Positions 14,365 through 22,703 are shown, counted from the stretch's first letter. The stretch is 26,823 nt of DNA from Streptomyces sp. NRRL WC-3742 (GCF_000720635.1 NZ_JOCF01000097.1:1-26823), one strand, 5' to 3'. Translations and numbers: made by a program. The notes: generated from the letters alone by a model not told the origin.

Positions 14365-17223
14365 ATGAAGAGATCAATCAAGCCGAGGGTGGCATGGGCC
14401 GCCGTCCTGGCCACGATCGGGCTGGTCGTGCCCGTCGGCTCGACCGGCGCCGCGCACGCGGCCGACCCGAGCGGGCCCGTGGTGGACGGCAACGCCCGGT
14501 TCACCGTGGAGTCGCCCACGCTGATCCGGCTGGAGTACGCGGGCGACGGGGCGTTCCAGGACCGGCCGACCTTCAACGCCGTCAACCGGTCCATGCCCGC
14601 CACCGAGTTCACCACCTCCGTCGTCGACGGCTACCGGATCATCAGGACCTCGGCGCTGACGCTCCGCTACCGGCAGGGCTCCGGCTCGTTCAACGCGGCC
14701 AACCTGCGTCTGGAACTCGGCAACGGTGCTCCCGACGTCACCCCCAGCTTCCCGAGCACCTGTGACTTCGGCACCGGTTGCGAGGCCGAAGGGCTGACCC
14801 TGCACGGCGACGCGACCATTTCCGGCAAGCCCGACTCCACGACCAAGCAGGTTCTCAACTTCTCCGACGGCTTCACCGGCAACGGGTACGTGGGAGGCTT
14901 CGAGCGGCAGGGCGCCTCGGTCAAGTGGGAGGTGGCGAACGTTCCGGCGGACGGCCAGTACGCCGTGCAGATCCGCTACACCAACGCCGACCTCAGATTC
15001 GAGGAGAAGGACGAGATCAGGGTCGAGAAGACCTCGGACCGCACCGTGACCCTGAAGGTCAACGGCGACGAGACCAAGGTGAAGCTGCCGCCCACCTCGA
15101 CCTGGGACTCCTGGAAGGTCTCCACCACCGCGGTCACCCTGCGCGCCGGGACCTCGAAGCTGTCCCTCTCCTGTGGTGAGGACACCTGTCAGAGCAACAT
15201 CGACTCGATCGCCGTCACGCCGCTCGGCGCGTCCTACCCGGCTCCCGCCAAGTCCAACAACCTCGGCGGCTACCGCAATTCGTTGGACCTGCTGGCCGGC
15301 CCCGCGCCGGTGGCCGACGGAATCCTGTCGCGCGACGGCTGGTTCGTGCTGGACGACACCGACACCGGCCTGATCAAGCCGGACGGTACGGTCGACCCGC
15401 GCCCGGGCCACGGCGACCAGCCCTACCAGGACGGCTACCTCTTCGGCTACGGCACGGACTACAAGCAGGCGCTGAAGGACTTCCGCCACCTGACGGGGCC
15501 CGCGCCGCTGCTGCCCCGCTCGGCGTTCGGCGTCTGGTACAGCCGCTGGTCGGAGTACAGCCTGGACGACTACCAGAAGGACCTGCTCCCGGCCTTCCGG
15601 AAGAACAAGGTCCCGCTCGACCAGTTGGTCACCGACACCGACTGGAAGTCGCCGAGCCCTTGGGCGGGGTGGGAGTTCAACTCCAAGTACTTCCCCGACC
15701 CCAAGGCGCTGTTCGACTGGGAGAAGTCCGAGGGGCTGGAACCGGTGCTGAACGTCCACGCCGCGATCGGGACGGGCGACGGAGGGAAGTACCCGGCCGA
15801 CGAACAGCTCGAGGCCACACTGGCCACGGCCGGCGGCTCCCTGAAGGACGTGACCTGCGGGGACGGCGACGAGACGCCCTGCAAGGTGTTCAACCTGCGC
15901 GATGCCAGGCAGGAGAAGGCGTACTTCGATCTCCACCGGAAGATCGACGACAACTACGGCCATCCGCTGTGGTGGCTGGACAGCTCCGACGGCGAGACCG
16001 GCACGCCCGATGTCGACGTCTCCCCGGACACCTACAACTCCTCCCGGTACCAGGCGTACGGCAACGCGCTCGGCCAGCGCGCCTACACCTTCGCCCGGAT
16101 CGGCAGCACCGGCTCCTACTACGGGGAGTTCGCCCCCGGCGTCTCGCGGGGCTGGGCCGAGCACCGGTACGTGATGCACCAGACGATGGACATCGACCCG
16201 ACCTGGGCGATGCTCGCCTTCGAAGCGAAGTACACCACGGTCCTGGGCGCCGGGATCGGCCTGCCGTACGTCAGCCACGACATCGGCGGGTACGGCAAGA
16301 ACTCCGCGAACGCCGAGGCCGGCTGGGACGACCCCGACCTGTACGCGCGTTCGGTGCAACTGGGCGCGTTCCAGCCGATCGACCGGTTGCACTCCGACCA
16401 CGGCCACCGGCTGCCGTGGGAGTACCGCGCGATCTCGGAAGCGAAGTACAAGAAGTACGAATCGCCTGCGGCGGCCGACTCGGCGGAGAAGTTCCTGCGG
16501 CTGCGAGAGGAACTGGTGCCGTACACCTACACCCTGGCGCAGCAGGCGACCACCGACGGTCTGCCGATGGCGCGGGCGCTCTACCTGAACTGGCCGAAGC
16601 TGGAGGAGTCGTACACCAACCCGACGGAGTACACCTACGGTGACGACGTGCTGGTGGCCCCGGTCACCACGCCGGGGACCGGGACGGTGACCACCAACGT
16701 GTGGTTCCCGCCGGGGTCGTGGACGGACTACTTCACCGGCAGGACGTACACCGGGCCGGGTAACCACGAGGTGCAGACGACGCTGGACACCATGCCGGTG
16801 TTCCTGCGCAACGGCGGCATCCTGACCATGCGCACCGACGACGTGGACAGCGCGAACGCGAAGCCGCTGTCCCAGGTGACCGTCCACGTGGCGACCGGCG
16901 GTGACGGCCGGTTCAGCCTGTACGAGGACGACGGGAAGAGCCAGACCACCCCGGCCAACCCGGCGCCGTCCACCACCACCCGGATCAGCTACCGCGACGC
17001 CGGGCACACCCTGACCATCGACCCGGCGGCCGGCACCTTCGACGGCATGGTGGCGAACCGGACCTGGACGGTGAAGTTCCACCACGTGACCGCCGAACCG
17101 ACCCAGGTCAGCGTCAACGGGGCCGCCCCGTCCTCGACCTCCTACGACGCCGACAAGCAGGAGTACACGGTCACCACCGGCTCGCTGCCCACCTCGGCCG
17201 GAACCACGGTCTCGTACGGCTAG
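14365..17223 (+). CDS. Secreted GH31 alpha-glycosidase with inserted CBM35-like domain
   Basis: A 952-residue exported retaining alpha-glycosidase; GH31 includes alpha-xylosidases and alpha-glucosidases. The signal peptide ends at AHA-AD (about residue 32). Residues about 45-170 are the N-terminal beta domain. About 170-290 form an inserted beta-sandwich like CBM35 (FTGNGYVGGFERQGASVKWE to NIDSIAVTPLG). The catalytic barrel spans about 380-720: FGVWYSRWSEYS, then WWLDSSDG with nucleophile candidate D539, TMDIDPTW with acid/base candidate D609, and the hallmark HDIGG at 638-642. Proximal and distal C-terminal beta domains follow (VTTNVWFPPGSWTDYFTG, FSLYEDDGKSQTT). The usual G-D acid/base motif reads M-D here. 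Start ATG 14365 has AGGAAGGA four bases upstream; a longer frame has no signal peptide. It lies 173 bp before the fucosidase gene, suggesting joint action on a branched glycan. Substrate is inferred, not shown. Confidence 0.9.
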   Translation: MKRSIKPRVAWAAVLATIGLVVPVGSTGAAHAADPSGPVVDGNARFTVESPTLIRLEYAGDGAFQDRPTFNAVNRSMPATEFTTSVVDGYRIIRTSALTLRYRQGSGSFNAANLRLELGNGAPDVTPSFPSTCDFGTGCEAEGLTLHGDATISGKPDSTTKQVLNFSDGFTGNGYVGGFERQGASVKWEVANVPADGQYAVQIRYTNADLRFEEKDEIRVEKTSDRTVTLKVNGDETKVKLPPTSTWDSWKVSTTAVTLRAGTSKLSLSCGEDTCQSNIDSIAVTPLGASYPAPAKSNNLGGYRNSLDLLAGPAPVADGILSRDGWFVLDDTDTGLIKPDGTVDPRPGHGDQPYQDGYLFGYGTDYKQALKDFRHLTGPAPLLPRSAFGVWYSRWSEYSLDDYQKDLLPAFRKNKVPLDQLVTDTDWKSPSPWAGWEFNSKYFPDPKALFDWEKSEGLEPVLNVHAAIGTGDGGKYPADEQLEATLATAGGSLKDVTCGDGDETPCKVFNLRDARQEKAYFDLHRKIDDNYGHPLWWLDSSDGETGTPDVDVSPDTYNSSRYQAYGNALGQRAYTFARIGSTGSYYGEFAPGVSRGWAEHRYVMHQTMDIDPTWAMLAFEAKYTTVLGAGIGLPYVSHDIGGYGKNSANAEAGWDDPDLYARSVQLGAFQPIDRLHSDHGHRLPWEYRAISEAKYKKYESPAAADSAEKFLRLREELVPYTYTLAQQATTDGLPMARALYLNWPKLEESYTNPTEYTYGDDVLVAPVTTPGTGTVTTNVWFPPGSWTDYFTGRTYTGPGNHEVQTTLDTMPVFLRNGGILTMRTDDVDSANAKPLSQVTVHVATGGDGRFSLYEDDGKSQTTPANPAPSTTTRISYRDAGHTLTIDPAAGTFDGMVANRTWTVKFHHVTAEPTQVSVNGAAPSSTSYDADKQEYTVTTGSLPTSAGTTVSYG

Positions 17224-17281
17224 GGCGTGTCTGTCGAACCGCGTGCGGTCCTCCCGCCGCCCCGGCGTGACGACCAGGGGC

Positions 17282-17322
17282 AGCGGGCGGCTGCGGCCCC
17301 TGCGGCTCGCCCGCCGCCCGCT
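17282..17322. terminator. Hairpin between GH31 and GH29 genes
   Basis: AGCGGGCGGC (17282-17291) pairs with GCCGCCCGCT (17313-17322), a 10-bp GC stem with a 21-base loop, about 60 bases after the GH31 stop. It could attenuate or end transcription between the two glycosidase genes. No U-tract is present. Confidence 0.35.
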
Positions 17323-17396
17323 CCTCCCGGCCCCGACTCGCCGTCCACAACCCAGGAAAACCCGTCCGCAACCCGGGAAACCCACAGGAGAACTGA

Positions 17397-19331
17397 ATGT
17401 CAGACGAACGACCCCTCGACGCCTTACCGGACCCCTCCGATCGCCGAGGACCCGGGCGCCGCGGAGTGCTCGGAGCCATCCTCGGCGTGCCCGTCATCGC
17501 CGCGATCGGATCTTCCGCGGCGGCGGCGGCCGACGGCGCGGCGCAGGACCGGACCGCCTCCGCGAGCGGCGGCGCCGTCAGCAGCCTGGACCCGCGCAAC
17601 GCCGGCGACATCCTCGCCTCGCTCCGGTTCGGCATGTTCGTGCACTTCAACCCGTCGTCCGTGGTGGGCCGGGAGATCGGCTGGGGCCGCAACGCCTACC
17701 GGGCGGGGGAGGGTCCCGGCAACCAGTACAAGGATCCGTCGGTGAAGTCCGACCCGGTCTACGACGTCGCCTACCGCGACTTCCTGCCCGAGGCGGACTG
17801 GGCGGCCAAGCTCGTCGCCTCGGCCAAGGCCGCCCGGATGAACTACCTGGTCTTCACGACCAAGCACCACGACGGGTACCCGAACTTCCGAACGGCCAAC
17901 GTCACCCGCTCCGCCTACCCCGACCACGCGCAGACGCCGATGGGCCGCTCGGGGCGGGACCTCACCCGGGAGGTGGCCGAGGCCACCAGAGCCGCGGGCC
18001 TCAAGCTCGGCCTGTACTACTCCGGCCGTGACTGGACCCAGCCCGACTACGTCAAGGGCGACTACGACACCTACTTCGGCTACATGACGGAGCACCTCCG
18101 GCAGTTGCTCACGGACTACGGGAAGGTCGACTTCCTCTGGTACGACCACATCCCCTTCACGGACATGTCGCCGTTCCGCCCGCCGCTCCTCCTCACGGTC
18201 CCGCGGGACCTGCAGCCGGGCATCCTGGTCAACGACCGCGCCTACGCCACCATGGGGTTCGAGCCCAAGCAGGCCACCCTGGCGGGCGACTACGACACGC
18301 CGGAGGAGCGGGTCGGAAGCTTCGACGTGATCCGGCCGTGGGAGTCCTGCATCACGGTCACCCCGGGTAAGTGGTCCTGGCAGCCGGACCAGCCCAAGTC
18401 CGACTACTCGACCGTGGTCGCCACCCTCGTCGCGACCGCCACCGGGGGCGGCAACCTGCTGTTCAACGTGCCGCCGATGAAGACCGGCTACCTGGAGGAC
18501 GAGGTCACCACGACGCTGGGCCGGGTCGGCGAGTGGATGGCCACGTACGGGGAGACGATCGTCGGCACGCGTGGCGGGCCGTACCGGCCGGCCGAGTTCG
18601 GCGGGGCGACCTACCGCGGCGACACGATCTTCGTGCACCTCACCAAGAGCCAGTCGGCGGGCAAGCTGCGGCTTCCCTGCCTGAACGCGAAGGCGAACTC
18701 GATCACGACCTTCGACGACCGCTCCGTACCGTTCACCGAGGACGCGAAGGGTGACCTGCTCGTCGACCTGAGCGGCTTCGACCAGACCGCGCCGGACTTC
18801 GTCCTCAAACTCACCGTCGACCGGCCGCTGACCGTCGAGTACGCGACGCGCAGGGCGATCGAGTGGGAGCCCCAGAAGGCGTCCGGCACGAACCTCGCCA
18901 AGGGCAGGCCCGTGAAGCAGCACTCGACCGCCTACGGCGGTGTGCCCGAGCGCGCCGTCGACGGCAACACCGACGGTGCCTGGTCGGCCGGCACCACCAC
19001 GCACACCGCCGAGGACGCGAACGAGGCATGGTGGCAGGTCGATCTCGGTACGTCGGCCGACATCGGGCAGGTGTGGCTGTACAACCGGACCGACAATCCC
19101 GAGAGCCTGCGGCTCAGCAACTGCTGGGTCATGACGTCGGACACCGAGTTCACCTCCGGGAACCTGACTGAATCCCGCACCGCGCCCGACGTGACAGCGG
19201 TCCGGATCGACGGGCCTGCCGGGAACAGCCGCGGCGTGCAGCTGAACGGCCGGGGCCGCTTCGTCCGCGTCCAGTTGGAGGCGAACGGAACGGCCCTGTC
19301 GTTGGCCGAGGTCGAGGTGTACGCGCGCTGA
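17397..19331 (+). CDS. Tat-exported GH29 alpha-L-fucosidase with F-type-lectin-like C-terminal domain
   Basis: A 644-residue enzyme that removes terminal alpha-L-fucose. The N-terminus has a twin-arginine signal (GRRGVLGAILGVPVIAAI) with cleavage near residue 45. The GH29 barrel shows FGMFVHFNPSS, WAAKLVASAKAARMNYLVFT followed by KHHDGYPNF, and VDFLWYDH, where D250 fits the catalytic nucleophile. TATGGGNLLFNVPP closes the barrel. From about residue 497 a discoidin-fold domain follows (NLAKGRPVKQHSTAYGG, AVDGNTDGAWSAG, AWWQVDLG, VWLYNRTDNPESLRLSNCWV, RFVRVQLEANG) resembling fucolectin/F-type lectins (CBM47), so it probably binds fucose. ACAGGAG precedes the ATG by six bases. Tat export implies folding before secretion. 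It lies between GH31 and the beta-helix gene. Fucosidase identity is strong; the natural glycan is not known. Confidence 0.92.
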   Translation: MSDERPLDALPDPSDRRGPGRRGVLGAILGVPVIAAIGSSAAAAADGAAQDRTASASGGAVSSLDPRNAGDILASLRFGMFVHFNPSSVVGREIGWGRNAYRAGEGPGNQYKDPSVKSDPVYDVAYRDFLPEADWAAKLVASAKAARMNYLVFTTKHHDGYPNFRTANVTRSAYPDHAQTPMGRSGRDLTREVAEATRAAGLKLGLYYSGRDWTQPDYVKGDYDTYFGYMTEHLRQLLTDYGKVDFLWYDHIPFTDMSPFRPPLLLTVPRDLQPGILVNDRAYATMGFEPKQATLAGDYDTPEERVGSFDVIRPWESCITVTPGKWSWQPDQPKSDYSTVVATLVATATGGGNLLFNVPPMKTGYLEDEVTTTLGRVGEWMATYGETIVGTRGGPYRPAEFGGATYRGDTIFVHLTKSQSAGKLRLPCLNAKANSITTFDDRSVPFTEDAKGDLLVDLSGFDQTAPDFVLKLTVDRPLTVEYATRRAIEWEPQKASGTNLAKGRPVKQHSTAYGGVPERAVDGNTDGAWSAGTTTHTAEDANEAWWQVDLGTSADIGQVWLYNRTDNPESLRLSNCWVMTSDTEFTSGNLTESRTAPDVTAVRIDGPAGNSRGVQLNGRGRFVRVQLEANGTALSLAEVEVYAR

Positions 19332-19370
19332 CCCGACGGGGACAGCGACGGCGACGGCGTCGGGTCAGCG
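19326..19370 (+). terminator. 13-bp hairpin overlapping the GH29 stop codon
   Basis: Bases 19326-19338 are complementary to 19358-19370 with a 19-base loop. The left arm includes the stop codon TGA 19329-19331. Its position just before the independent promoter of the next gene fits a transcription terminator. Confidence 0.5.
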
Positions 19371-19444
19371 TCGGCGTCGGCCTTCGAAGGTGCGCGGGGC
19401 GGAGAGCTTCTTTCCAGGGATGTGTCCTTCACGTGTCGCGACTA

Positions 19445-19530
19445 TTGACAGACATCCGATCAATAGCCAAAGCTCTGGGCAGATTCCCTGGGTTTTCGGG
19501 AAAATTCCATGTGAAACATCCGAGCACAAG
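19445..19530 (+). promoter_or_regulatory. Promoter of beta-helix gene copy 1 with two ACATCCGA boxes
   Basis: TTGACA (19445-19450) is a consensus -35; the -10 is weak (AAAGCT, 18 bases on). ACATCCGA occurs at 19452-19459 inside the spacer and again at 19516-19523 just before the Shine-Dalgarno, 64 bp apart. The stretch from TTGACA through CAATA and the stretch around the second box and start codon are nearly identical to the region upstream of copy 2, while the sequence between them has diverged. The conserved boxes therefore look like a selected regulator site. Confidence 0.55.
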
Positions 19531-22500
19531 GTGGTGGTGGATGTGTCGTGGCGTGCTGTGGCCACGTTGGCGGCTGGTGTTGTGACGGCCGCGATGGTGT
19601 CCGGTGTCGCGCAGGCGGCGGGGGCGACGGATCTCTACGCGGCGCCGGAGGGTTCCGGGTCGGAGTGCACGCTCTCCGCTCCGTGCAGCCTCACGGGTGC
19701 GAGGGACAAGGTGCGGACGCTCGTCGAGGGGATGGGCGGCGATGTGGTGGTGAATCTCGCCGACGGCGTCTACCGGCTCGGTGAGCCGCTGAAGCTGACG
19801 GCTGAGGACTCCGGGCGCAACGGGTTCAAGGTGGTGTACCAGGCCGCTGCGGGGGCGCGGCCTGTCCTCAGCGGCGGGCGTGCGGTGAACAACTGGCAGC
19901 AGTGGGACGCCGGGCGCAACATCTACCGGGCCCCGGTCACGCCGGGTACGCAGTCCCGGCAGTTCTACGTGGACGGTGTGCGCGCGGTGCGGGCGCGCTC
20001 CGAACTCAATCCCCCCGGGTTCGAGTTCAACAAGAGCGGTTTCCTCGCGGCGGACAAGGACTACGCCTCCTGGTCCAACCAGAAGGACGTCGAGATCGTC
20101 AGCCGCCGCGCGTGGAAGCACATGCGGTGCCCGGTGGAGTCGATCAAGCCCAGCGGCACGGGCTCACAGTTCGACGGCGTGCAGCCGTGCTGGGACAACA
20201 CGGGCAACCCGAACCGGCCGAACTTCTACTTCCCGTACAGCGGGTCCGGAACGGGGGGCATGGAGAGGGTGTCGTGGCTGGAGAACGCGCTGCCGCTGCT
20301 CGACCAGCCGGGCGAGTGGTACCTCGACCGTGCGGCCGGCTACGTCTACTACATGCCACGCGCGGGTGAGGACCTGGCATCGGCGAGCACGGAGCTGGCG
20401 GTGACGGAGAGCCTGGTGGAGATGGCCGGCACTCCCGGCCACCTCGACGTCGTCAACGACAACGACCCCCGGGCCGTCTACACCGGCTCCTGGACCTCCG
20501 ACCCGAACCGGCCGTTCGGCGATGTCGGCGACGACGTGCACGCCACGTCGAAGGACGGCGACGCGGTGGAGTTCTCCTTCACCGGCACCGGCGTTGACGT
20601 CCTGGGCGAGCGGAACTCCGACCTCGGCGACATCGAGGTGTCCGTGGACGGGCAGTTCGACAGCACCGTCAGCGCCAAGGGCGAGGGACCGCGTCTGGCG
20701 CAGCAGGTGGTCTACAGCAGGACCGGCCTGGCCAAGGGGCCGCACACCGTGCGGCTCGTGAAGAAGTCCGGCGCGAACATGGTGGTCGACGCCTTCTCCG
20801 TGGTGCCGGAGGCGATCGAGCCGGTGCACGACATCGCGCTTCGCGGTCTCACCTTCAGCTACGCCACCTGGCTCCACCCGTCCGGGCCCGAGGGCTACGC
20901 GGACAACCAGGCCGGGGTGCTTTGGGTGGGCAATCAGCGACAGGTCGCCAAGATCCCCGGCGCGGTCCGGGTGACCCGCGGTCAGCGGATCGAGGTCTCC
21001 GGGTCTGAGTTCAGCCGACTCGGCGGCACGGCCGTGGAGTTCGGCAACGGCACGCAGGACTCGCAGGCGGTCGGCAACCGGATCACCGACGTCTCCGGTG
21101 CCGGTGTGTCGGTCGGCGAGTTCGACGACCACTGGCTCACCGACCCGAACCGCCAGACGGCAGGGGTCAAGGTGTCGGACAACTACATCAGCGCCGTCGG
21201 CCGTGAGTTCGAGGACTGCGCGGGCATCTCCGTCGGCTACACGCGGAACGGGAGCGTGGAGCACAACGAGATCAGCAACGTGCCGTACTCCGGCATCTCC
21301 ATGGGCTGGGGATGGGGTTGGGACTCGCCCTACAACAACAAGGACATGGGTGAGCGCCACGGCACCAACTACGCGCAGGGCAACAAGATCGTCGGCAACT
21401 ACGTGCACGACGTGATGAAAGTACTCTCCGACGGCGGCCCCGTGTACACCCTCGGGGGCCAGGGCGGCGGCGGTGTCAATGCCAAGTCGGAGCTGTCCGG
21501 CAACGTGTTCAGCAAGGGCGGCTCGAAGGACCCGCGGGCGAAGGGGATCTACCACGACGAGGGCAGCTCGTGGTGGGACACCCACGACAACGTGGTGAGC
21601 CAGATCGGCGAGCTCTGGACGCACGAGTGGACCAGGTCGATCCACGACATCAAGATCCACGACAACTTCACCGACGACGGGAGGTTCGCCAACGACGGCA
21701 CCAACGTCGACATCACCAACACCACGCTGGTGGAGGACGGCAGGTGGCCGCAGGCCGCCCAGGACATCGTCGCCGCCGCAGGCATCCGCGCGCCGTACCG
21801 CAACACGGTCCTGCCCGCGAACCACCTGGTCAACGACGGTGAACTCGGATCGCTGCTGGCACCGTCCACCATCACCTACACCGGAGACTGGAGCATCGCC
21901 CGCTCCCGGGACTTCGCCGCTCGCCCCGCCGACGACGACGGCTCCTCCGCCAACCTCGGCGAAATCGGCGGCGACCTCGGCGACGTCAACGGCGACGTCC
22001 ACCTGACGTCGAAGGACGGGGCCTCGGCGAGCATCACCTTCACCGGGACCGGCATCCAGGTCCTCGGCGAACGCAACAGCGACCAGGGCAAGTTGACGGT
22101 CTCCCTCGACGACGACGCGGTCGGCACGGTGGACACCCACTCCGACACCATCGTCCCGCAGGCCGTCGTCTACCAGGTGTCCGACCTCCCCTACGGGCAG
22201 CACACCGTGAAGCTCACCAAACATCCGGGCGACCACCGAGAACGGCGCCTCCGTCACCGTCCCCTTCACCGGCACCCGCATCGAGGTCCGCACCGAGACC
22301 AACAGCGACCAGGGCGAAGTGGATGTCTACATCGACGGCCGCCTGAGGAAGACCGTGAACGCCTCGTCGGCCGGCCGCCTGGCGCAGCAGCCGGTGTTCA
22401 CCTCCGACGACCTGCCCAACGGCTACCACACCCTGCGTCTGGTGAAGAAGTCCGGCCAGTACCTCGTGGCCGACCGCTTCACCATCCGCTGAACCTCACT

Positions 22501-22590
22501 CAGCAAAGCCGAAGGGGCGGTGCCACGGACGATTCCGTGGCACCGCCCCTTCGGTACGGCGGGCGGGCCAGCGGTCCGCCACGACCGTGA
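19531..22590 (+). CDS. Secreted right-handed beta-helix protein, copy 1 (possible GH141-like), frameshifted C-terminus
   Basis: Exported protein of about 1020 residues in the open frame. The signal peptide ends near AQA-AG. The parallel beta-helix begins DLYAAPEGSG, TGARDKVRTLVEGM and VVNLADGVYRL. It is interrupted at about residues 310-430 by a beta-sandwich module (VYTGSWTSDPNRPFGDVG to VVDAFSVVPE), then resumes (SGSEFSRLGGTAVEFGNGTQ, VEHNEISNVPYSGISMGWGW, GNKIVGNYVHDVMKVLSDGG). The architecture resembles GH141 (alpha-L-fucosidase/xylanase) proteins; this is a cautious match. A second module begins near residue 782. At about 22219 a deletion shifts the frame, so the third module (AAC 22220 to TGA 22492) is out of frame and the open frame runs on to 22590 as Arg/His/Pro-rich sequence. 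Start: GTG 19531, 19534, 19537 or 19543 are possible; AAGGTGG at 19528-19534 fits GTG 19543 best. It has its own promoter and terminator. Confidence 0.8.
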   Translation: MVVDVSWRAVATLAAGVVTAAMVSGVAQAAGATDLYAAPEGSGSECTLSAPCSLTGARDKVRTLVEGMGGDVVVNLADGVYRLGEPLKLTAEDSGRNGFKVVYQAAAGARPVLSGGRAVNNWQQWDAGRNIYRAPVTPGTQSRQFYVDGVRAVRARSELNPPGFEFNKSGFLAADKDYASWSNQKDVEIVSRRAWKHMRCPVESIKPSGTGSQFDGVQPCWDNTGNPNRPNFYFPYSGSGTGGMERVSWLENALPLLDQPGEWYLDRAAGYVYYMPRAGEDLASASTELAVTESLVEMAGTPGHLDVVNDNDPRAVYTGSWTSDPNRPFGDVGDDVHATSKDGDAVEFSFTGTGVDVLGERNSDLGDIEVSVDGQFDSTVSAKGEGPRLAQQVVYSRTGLAKGPHTVRLVKKSGANMVVDAFSVVPEAIEPVHDIALRGLTFSYATWLHPSGPEGYADNQAGVLWVGNQRQVAKIPGAVRVTRGQRIEVSGSEFSRLGGTAVEFGNGTQDSQAVGNRITDVSGAGVSVGEFDDHWLTDPNRQTAGVKVSDNYISAVGREFEDCAGISVGYTRNGSVEHNEISNVPYSGISMGWGWGWDSPYNNKDMGERHGTNYAQGNKIVGNYVHDVMKVLSDGGPVYTLGGQGGGGVNAKSELSGNVFSKGGSKDPRAKGIYHDEGSSWWDTHDNVVSQIGELWTHEWTRSIHDIKIHDNFTDDGRFANDGTNVDITNTTLVEDGRWPQAAQDIVAAAGIRAPYRNTVLPANHLVNDGELGSLLAPSTITYTGDWSIARSRDFAARPADDDGSSANLGEIGGDLGDVNGDVHLTSKDGASASITFTGTGIQVLGERNSDQGKLTVSLDDDAVGTVDTHSDTIVPQAVVYQVSDLPYGQHTVKLTKHPGDHRERRLRHRPLHRHPHRGPHRDQQRPGRSGCLHRRPPEEDRERLVGRPPGAAAGVHLRRPAQRLPHPASGEEVRPVPRGRPLHHPLNLTQQSRRGGATDDSVAPPLRYGGRASGPPRP
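22220..22492 (+). pseudogene. Out-of-frame C-terminal module of beta-helix copy 1
   Basis: In the frame one base after that of the upstream gene, 22220-22492 reads NIRATTENGASVTVPFTGTR, then ETNSDQGEVDVYIDGR, AQQPVFTSDDLPNGYHTLRL and ends SGQYLVADRFTIR at TGA 22490-22492. This matches the final module of copy 2 and is clearly the original C-terminus. Relative to copy 2, about 131 bases are missing just upstream, removing the linker and the first strands of the module. Confidence 0.8.
22509..22554 (+). terminator. 21-bp perfect hairpin after beta-helix copy 1
   Basis: Bases 22509-22529 are exactly complementary to 22534-22554, with a four-base loop CGAT. It starts 17 bases after the original stop at 22492 and is the strongest terminator-like structure in the window. 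The shifted reading frame of copy 1 runs straight through it, to a stop at 22590. Confidence 0.8.
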
Positions 22591-22610
22591 AACCGTGCGA
22601 CGCGCGGCCT

Positions 22611-22623
22611 TAGGGCGTGTCTG
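22611..22623 (+). repeat. 13-bp repeat shared with 17221-17233
   Basis: TAGGGCGTGTCTG occurs here in the spacer between the inverted copies and again at 17221-17233 where it begins with the GH31 stop codon. Similar GGGCGTGTC sequences are ends of some Streptomyces insertion sequences, so these may be scars. A 13-bp match can also arise by chance in a window of this size. Confidence 0.25.
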
Positions 22624-22703
22624 ACGGCGGCGGGCCGGCCGATCCGTACTCCGGGAAGACCCACCCCGGATCATTGCGGCCGCGGGCGGGAGGCGAGCGC
22701 GAC

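Larger units (their letters stand above)
19445..22492 (+). repeat. Inverted duplication, left arm (beta-helix gene copy 1 with promoter)
   Basis: The whole unit, from the promoter TTGACA to the end of the C-terminal module, is repeated on the opposite strand at 22853-25863. The arms point tail to tail and are separated by about 360 bp. The proteins are highly similar over their whole length, with long identical stretches in the beta-helix, but the DNA has diverged in many places, so the duplication is not recent or was acquired as diverged copies. Confidence 0.85.

Noticed and set aside
14374..17385. 1003-residue minus-strand frame opposite GH31
   Set aside because: Antisense shadow. GH31 catalytic motifs are unambiguous on the plus strand.
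20164..22302. 712-residue minus-strand frame opposite beta-helix copy 1, and its counterpart 23322-25829 opposite copy 2
   Set aside because: The two resemble each other only because the genes beneath them are duplicated; the Val/His/Asp/Gly-rich composition is that of an antisense frame.
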